A stretch of DNA of 64,000 nt from Prochilodus magdalenae (taxonomy: Eukaryota > Chordata > Actinopteri > Characiformes > Prochilodontidae): contig JAMWET010006793.1 in assembly GCA_024036415.1 (NCBI GenBank), positions 329,501 to 393,500 on the forward strand, in the 5' to 3' direction. Position numbers and translations under genes: made by a program. Shown in pieces: positions 61,481-64,000 of the stretch. Within the stretch, counting starts at the first letter, position 1. Each line of letters begins with the position of its first letter. The notes beneath the pieces were generated by a model, which saw only the letters and a program-made list of their open reading frames with translations, had not been told where the DNA came from and did no database searches.

Positions 61481-61934
61481 TTACTGTTATCATAAATCAA
61501 CATTGACTAATCGCTAATGACACCATGCGAAGGCAATGAAACCAGACATGGCAGACAAGTTGGGCGTTTCTAGCCCATCACTCGCATCACTAGCCTTTAA
61601 AGGAAACCACAGATAAGGCGTGAACCTTGCAAATTTGTTGCCAACTTAGGCACACCCTAGGGGGTCTTCCCAAGATGCTCAGCTGTAGCGGAGATCCGGA
61701 GAGACAGAAAAATGTAGAGTTGTGTTATCCTGCAAAAACAAGAGTAACCAGCTCTCAAACTCCACAACATCAAACTCTACAGAGTTATAGGATGTCCTTT
61801 GCAACTACACCTGACTTTTTACTTTAGTCTTTGGGAAACCAGATATAACAATATATGATTTTTGAAGCTCTGTAGATCCACAGAGCAATGCTAGAACAAA
61901 GCCAAGTTCCACAGGTCAGTTGATATTTACATTC

Positions 61935-62140
61935 ACGGCATTTAGCTGACGCTCTTATCCAGAGCGACTTACAAGGTTAATCATATTACAGGTAGGCCAG
62001 TGTAGTGTTAGGAGTCTTCCCCAAGGACTCTTATTGTTGTAGCACAGCATAGTCACCCAGACCAGGATTTGAACCCCAGTCTCCCACATGTGGTGGTGAC
62101 TCCCTGGCAGAGAGAGGTGTTGTCCGCTGAGGTAAACTGA
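61935..62140 (-). mobile_element. tRNA-derived SINE, minus orientation
   Basis: The tail complement GGCATTTAGCTGACGCTCTT is complete at the left. The B-box complement (GGATTTGAACCCC) is near 62069 and the head is at the right (CCGCTGAGGTAAACTG). Same family as 38842-39040. Confidence 0.78.
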
Positions 62141-62294
62141 TATAACTTTACCTGTCCATCAGTAATGTTCTCCTTCCTTTAGAAAGAGCATTTTGTAAAC
62201 CAAAAGAAAACTTCCTGTTGTAAACATTGCACTACATATTGCCACATCCCTGTCTGTCTGGTCGTGTCCATATGTCAATCAACGCCCCCTCTGG

Positions 62295-62640
62295 TTACAT
62301 CAGGTTATTGCACAACACTTCCTGCTCCACCCTCTCCCACACCTGATGCTCACCTGAACTCATTTGGACAGCCATTAAGACCTCTTTGTTTGCCCTGCTT
62401 GTTGTGAAGTCTTTGTTTTCCCTCATGAGTTCTAAGCTGTGTTTCCCTTCTGGTTTTGTTCCTTGTGTTTTGTAGTGTTGGTGTTTCATCTTGAGTTTTG
62501 GACCCTTGCTTTGTTTCTGCTGTCTTCTCTCAATTTATGGACATGATACCCACCTGTGTTTTGACCCCTGTCTCCCGGACAAACTTGAATAAAACCACTG
62601 TGCATTTGCATCCTGCCTCAACCTCCACATTACACGTATC
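62295..62640 (+). mobile_element. possible LTR-like repeat fragment
   Basis: GTCTCCCGGACAAACTTGAATAAAACCACTGTGCATTTGC (in pieces TTGAATAAAACCACTG and GCATTTGCATCCTGCCTC) looks like the poly(A)-signal end of a fish LTR or related repeat. Ends and target duplication were not found. Confidence 0.3.
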
Positions 62641-62644
62641 CTCA

Positions 62645-63720
62645 AAATGTTTTCAGAACAAATTATTTCCAGCTGGGGTCCAACCCCATTGGCAATATAG
62701 CTTTAGTTGATAAAGAACCTTTCAGTGAATGGACCTTTAAAAACTGACACTCGAGAAGAACTCCTCCCCCTCTCCTCTGACTGGGATAAACCACAGAAAA
62801 CAATGGAAGACATGGACATTAAAGGCATCACTTTTCACAAACGCTAGCCGAGAGGCTTGTTGCTAACAACACTCACTCTGTGACCCAGCTCATGCTAGGC
62901 ATGCTAGATCTCTCCTCTCGGTCCTGAGTTGTATTCCCTCTATTTTATTCATTGTGTCTTCGCAGTGTTTTGTCAGACGGTCCAGAGAGTTCAGAGATGA
63001 GAGAGAAACACAAGACAGGCCTGTGGACACATGCACTTGGTGTTTCTGTTGAATCACAGGTTTACCTGCTACTTCAGGAGGCTGACAGATTGAAAGTTTG
63101 TGTCTGTATTTTTGTCTCTGTTTGGCACAGACTGTGCCCACTTTCCAGTACCTCCCTGTTCTCTTTCTGCCTGCCAGTCTCTTTCCCAGACACACACATT
63201 CTCTTATTTTGGCTAACCACACATCTCTAGCCTCCTCAGCTTGTATCACCTTTATCTCTCTCTTTTACTCCCTCTCTTTTTCTCTCTCTCAGCAACTTCT
63301 GAAAGTGTACTTTCACTCCAGTCACCGTAGCTGTAATTGGATGAGGGTTTTTACTCCTAACTTTACCTCCACAACTATTATAGAACTTGGTAAAGACAAA
63401 TTGAGGTTAATCTCACTCCGAAAAGATGTGATCAATCTAATCGAAGTCTGAGAAGATGTTATTATGAAGCCACATGTGCAGAAATTGGCACCCGTACTTA
63501 TCATAGTTTCCAGAGGCATTGTGGTGTCTCTAATACCAAACTACTTGGAAGGCATGAACGAAGGAAGTCTTTTCTTTCATCTAACCACAAAGGAAAGCAC
63601 ACTGAATTGGTTAGATGCCGCTGTGGTTGAGTTGTTGTTCTATTGTTAGGTGTAAAAAATACTTTTGGCAAAACAAACAAACAAACAAATAAACAACAAC
63701 ACCAAAAAAACAACATCCAG
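62645..63720. other. intergenic, nothing recognised
   Basis: CT-rich patches (63250-63295) and a (CAAA)n run (63674-63690). Open frames around 62890-63451 show no family signature. Confidence 0.5.
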
Positions 63721-63724
63721 ATGG

Positions 63725-63860
63725 GTTTGATGTCAATAGAAAAGAAGCCCATTCCCACTGGGAAGTATGAAGGAGGTTCTGTGATTCTTCTGGGCTGTTG
63801 TTCCTACAAAGACCCTGGAAGGCTTGTTAGAAAACATGGACCTTCATGAAGCACCAGGAG
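63725..63860 (+). pseudogene. possible Tc1-like transposase scrap
   Basis: The frame GKYEGGSVILLGCCSYKDPG resembles the VKYGGGSVM-WGCFS-GPG core of Tc1 transposases. It is short and decayed. Confidence 0.35.
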
Positions 63861-64000
63861 ATTTTAAAAGATGAGAAAACTCTATTTACATTGTCATACT
63901 TGGATTAAAAGAGTTCAGTACATGGAACTAACATACAGGGAACCTCAAACACTGAGACTTCCTATAGATCCCACATTTGTAAAAGAGCAATAGGCAGCAA

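Noticed and set aside
62890..63249. 119-codon minus-strand frame with basic residues
   Set aside because: No domain recognised, antisense to another open frame, no splice or promoter context.

Overview
The window is vertebrate nuclear DNA, most likely from a teleost fish, probably an otophysan such as a characin or catfish. The evidence is a split kinase gene with GT-AG introns, dense Tc1/mariner relics, a tRNA-derived SINE with a fish-type tail, LINE fragments and many simple repeats. The lineage is inferred from the character of the repeats; the gene itself is read directly.

One protein-coding gene is supported: prkx, a cAMP-dependent-type Ser/Thr kinase of the AGC group, on the minus strand. 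Four coding exons lie at 32266-32095, 14511-14343, 11814-11551 and 263-144. Their phases join without a break (172+169+264+120 nt) into the first 242 residues: a variable N-terminal tail, glycine loop, catalytic lysine, YRD catalytic loop, DFG, activation-loop Thr, APE and DWWALG. The remaining exons (end of the kinase domain and C-terminal tail) lie left of base 1. The promoter is the CpG-richer stretch at about 32270-32960, which has two CCAAT boxes 31 bp apart.

The introns (11.3, 2.5 and 17.6 kb) hold a diverged direct duplication of about 290 bp (9359-9660 and 9788-10096), Tc1 relics, microsatellites and full copies of a 255-bp MITE.

From 33 kb to the right end I found no host gene. This part is a repeat-rich intergenic desert. 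It contains: a Tc1 derivative with the same internal deletion in three copies (one in intron 1, two here), each keeping a 54-codon HTH reading frame; a second internally deleted Tc1-like family of six copies, one split by a probable solo LTR and one split by a SINE with an 8-bp target duplication; Tc1 transposase pseudogenes with a readable DD34E layout; L1-like and L2-like LINE fragments; and several minisatellites, including an array of 63-bp units. Between them lie repeat-free, GC-balanced islands that could be regulatory DNA.

No bacterial-type system, CRISPR array, rRNA or functional tRNA gene was seen. The most interesting items are the intronic duplication, the Tc1 derivative with its conserved mini-ORF and one copy flanked by CA instead of TA, and the 255-bp MITE family.
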